A DNA stretch of 64,000 nt from CAYSRJ01 sp964521865 (GTDB taxonomy: Bacteria > Spirochaetota > B62-G9 > DRHN01): positions 22,759 to 86,758 of the forward strand of contig CAZFTJ010000019.1 of the NCBI GenBank assembly GCA_964521865.1. The letters run 5' to 3'. Positions 63,297-64,000 of the stretch are shown here, piece after piece (the first letter of the stretch is position 1; every line of letters starts with the position of its first letter). The notes under the pieces are model-generated. The model ran no database searches and was not told the origin of the DNA. It saw only the letters and a program-made list of their open reading frames with translations. Both the position numbers and the translations under genes were made by a program.

Positions 63297-63767
63297 CTAT
63301 TTACTGAGCTTTCGCTCCTTCAGGAGACTTTTTATCTTCTGCCATATGAATTCAAGGGTGCTGTCCGGATTGTTGTCGTCCCAGTACTCCTTGATCTTCC
63401 AGTCGGGGAAGAGGAAGGCGAAAAAAGCCTCATCCCGTTTCATGATAAACTCGACCGATTGCGCTGTGCCGTTGTACGAAGCGTCGGCATCGACCGTTGC
63501 ATCCGGGCCGTCCTGTTCGATGTTGATTCCGCTGTATGAAACAGGGCGAAATCCGTCGAAGTATTTCATGAATTCGTCAAGCCCGCTCTGGCCGAGGTCG
63601 CGAAATTTGCTGTCCGAGCTTATCACGCTGTCGAGTGCTGTGACGTCGTTGTTGTTCACCGCGTTTTCGAAATCGTCGACAGCATTTTCAATGGCCGCTT
63701 TCTGGCACCCAAACAGCAGGAGCGAAAAAGTAATCAATATCAGTACGGGAAAAATGAAACGCTTCAT
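63297..63767 (-). CDS. lipoprotein of unknown function
   Basis: 156 residues with a lipoprotein signal (FPVLILITFSLLLFGCQK, lipobox LLFGC). The mature part is acidic and may form a SnoaL/DUF4440-like fold (VDDFENAVNNNDVTALDS). GGAGGA precedes the ATG. Convergent with the cNMP gene, four bases apart. Function unknown. Confidence 0.7.
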   Translation of the reverse strand: MKRFIFPVLILITFSLLLFGCQKAAIENAVDDFENAVNNNDVTALDSVISSDSKFRDLGQSGLDEFMKYFDGFRPVSYSGINIEQDGPDATVDADASYNGTAQSVEFIMKRDEAFFAFLFPDWKIKEYWDDNNPDSTLEFIWQKIKSLLKERKLSK

Positions 63768-63893
63768 GTCTTCCTCCGTTGTTTATCAAGAAAGTTATCA
63801 CATATATAGCATGTATCAGGATAAATTGAAAGATTTTTTTCTGTTGACATTCGTCCGCTTCAATGGTAGTAATAGGAGTGATATAATGTCGTT

Positions 63894-63940
63894 GGTGCTT
63901 GCACCGGCGGCATTATCCGGACGCGAAGTGTCCGGATAAT
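63894..63940. repeat. dispersed hairpin repeat, copy 8 (best short form)
   Basis: GGTGC-TT-GCACC (63894-63905), GGCGGC-type spacer, then ATTATCCGGACGC-GAA-GTGTCCGGATAAT with 12 of 13 Watson-Crick pairs and one G-U. It ends 12 bases before a tRNA-Gly gene. The short core gives the consensus of the family. Confidence 0.75.
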
Positions 63941-63952
63941 AATGAATTTCAG

Positions 63953-64000
63953 GCGGGAATAGTTCAGAGGTAGAACGTCAGCTTCCCAAGCTGAATGTCG
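63953..64000 (+). tRNA. tRNA-Gly (anticodon CCC), 5' part
   Basis: Starts GCGGGAATAGTTCAGAGGTA: acceptor arm GCGGGAA, D-arm GTTC/GAAC, anticodon stem TCAGC/GCTGA around loop TTCCCAA, so anticodon CCC. Cut by the right window edge in the variable or T region. Confidence 0.85.

Noticed and set aside
1..64000. CRISPR arrays, rRNA genes, insertion sequences or prophage genes
   Set aside because: No regularly spaced direct repeats, rRNA sequence, transposase or phage structural motifs were seen.

Overview
The window looks like part of a chromosome from a Gram-negative (diderm), anaerobic, fermentative bacterium. It has an outer-membrane beta-barrel protein with ExbB/ExbD/TonB, several lipoprotein or Sec signals, an oxygen-sensitive tungsten/molybdenum aldehyde oxidoreductase fused to an iron alcohol dehydrogenase, a clostridial-type ferredoxin, and acetate and butyrate kinase routes. 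The gene mix (long glucan-enzyme fusions, TonB operon, extended AckA) is compatible with Spirochaetota or a neighbouring diderm lineage, but I cannot fix the phylum from the sequence alone. Coding density is high, and most genes have clear AGGAGG-like ribosome sites.

Layout. 1-3100: tail of an MscS channel, then cysteate synthase, a 43-residue membrane peptide and a YeiH-type exporter. 3.1-9.9 kb: one operon for a TPR lipoprotein-like or exported protein, an outer-membrane barrel, ExbB, ExbD and TonB. 9.9-15.7 kb: glucan genes (GT4, GH57, glycogen phosphorylase) and an exported unknown. 15.7-27.8 kb, minus strand: a fermentation block reading AOR-ADH fusion, E1alpha-E1beta fusion, SorC regulator, Ptb-Buk fusion, ACT protein, Pta, coiled-coil protein. 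28-32.9 kb: a 1619-residue GH13-glycogen synthase fusion. 33-34.4 kb: a degenerate class II aldolase and regulator/kinase remnants. 34.5-41.5 kb: URO-D-like protein, GH57-DUF3536, MalQ and a flippase-like membrane protein. 41.5-46.1 kb: AckA, a PAC2 protein, a Cdc48N-like/vWA protein, PilZ and a rhodanese-like protein lacking its cysteine. 46.3-54.0 kb, minus strand: branched-chain amino-acid operon ilvD-ilvB-ilvN-leuA-cimA behind a complete ribosome-mediated attenuator. 54-64 kb: PfkB kinase, CobQ, small membrane protein with a CTG start, ferredoxin, DOMON-like exported protein, GAF-GGDEF cyclase, xylulokinase, a K+ channel with a separate cyclic-nucleotide-binding partner, a lipoprotein and the start of a tRNA-Gly.

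How it fits together (inference). Stored glucan is made by the GH13-GT5 fusion and GT4, and broken down by phosphorylase, MalQ and the GH57 enzymes to feed glycolysis. Acyl-CoAs leave as acids with ATP gain (Pta-AckA, Ptb-Buk). The AOR-ADH fusion could return acids to alcohols as an electron sink, with ferredoxin as a plausible electron carrier. The ilv/leu/cim operon makes the branched 2-oxoacids that a fused E1 could also decarboxylate.

The least expected items are three consecutive gene fusions in the fermentation block, a textbook ilv leader-peptide attenuator, a Cdc48N-like domain joined to a vWA domain next to a PAC2 gene, and a family of about eight hairpin repeats sitting at gene borders.
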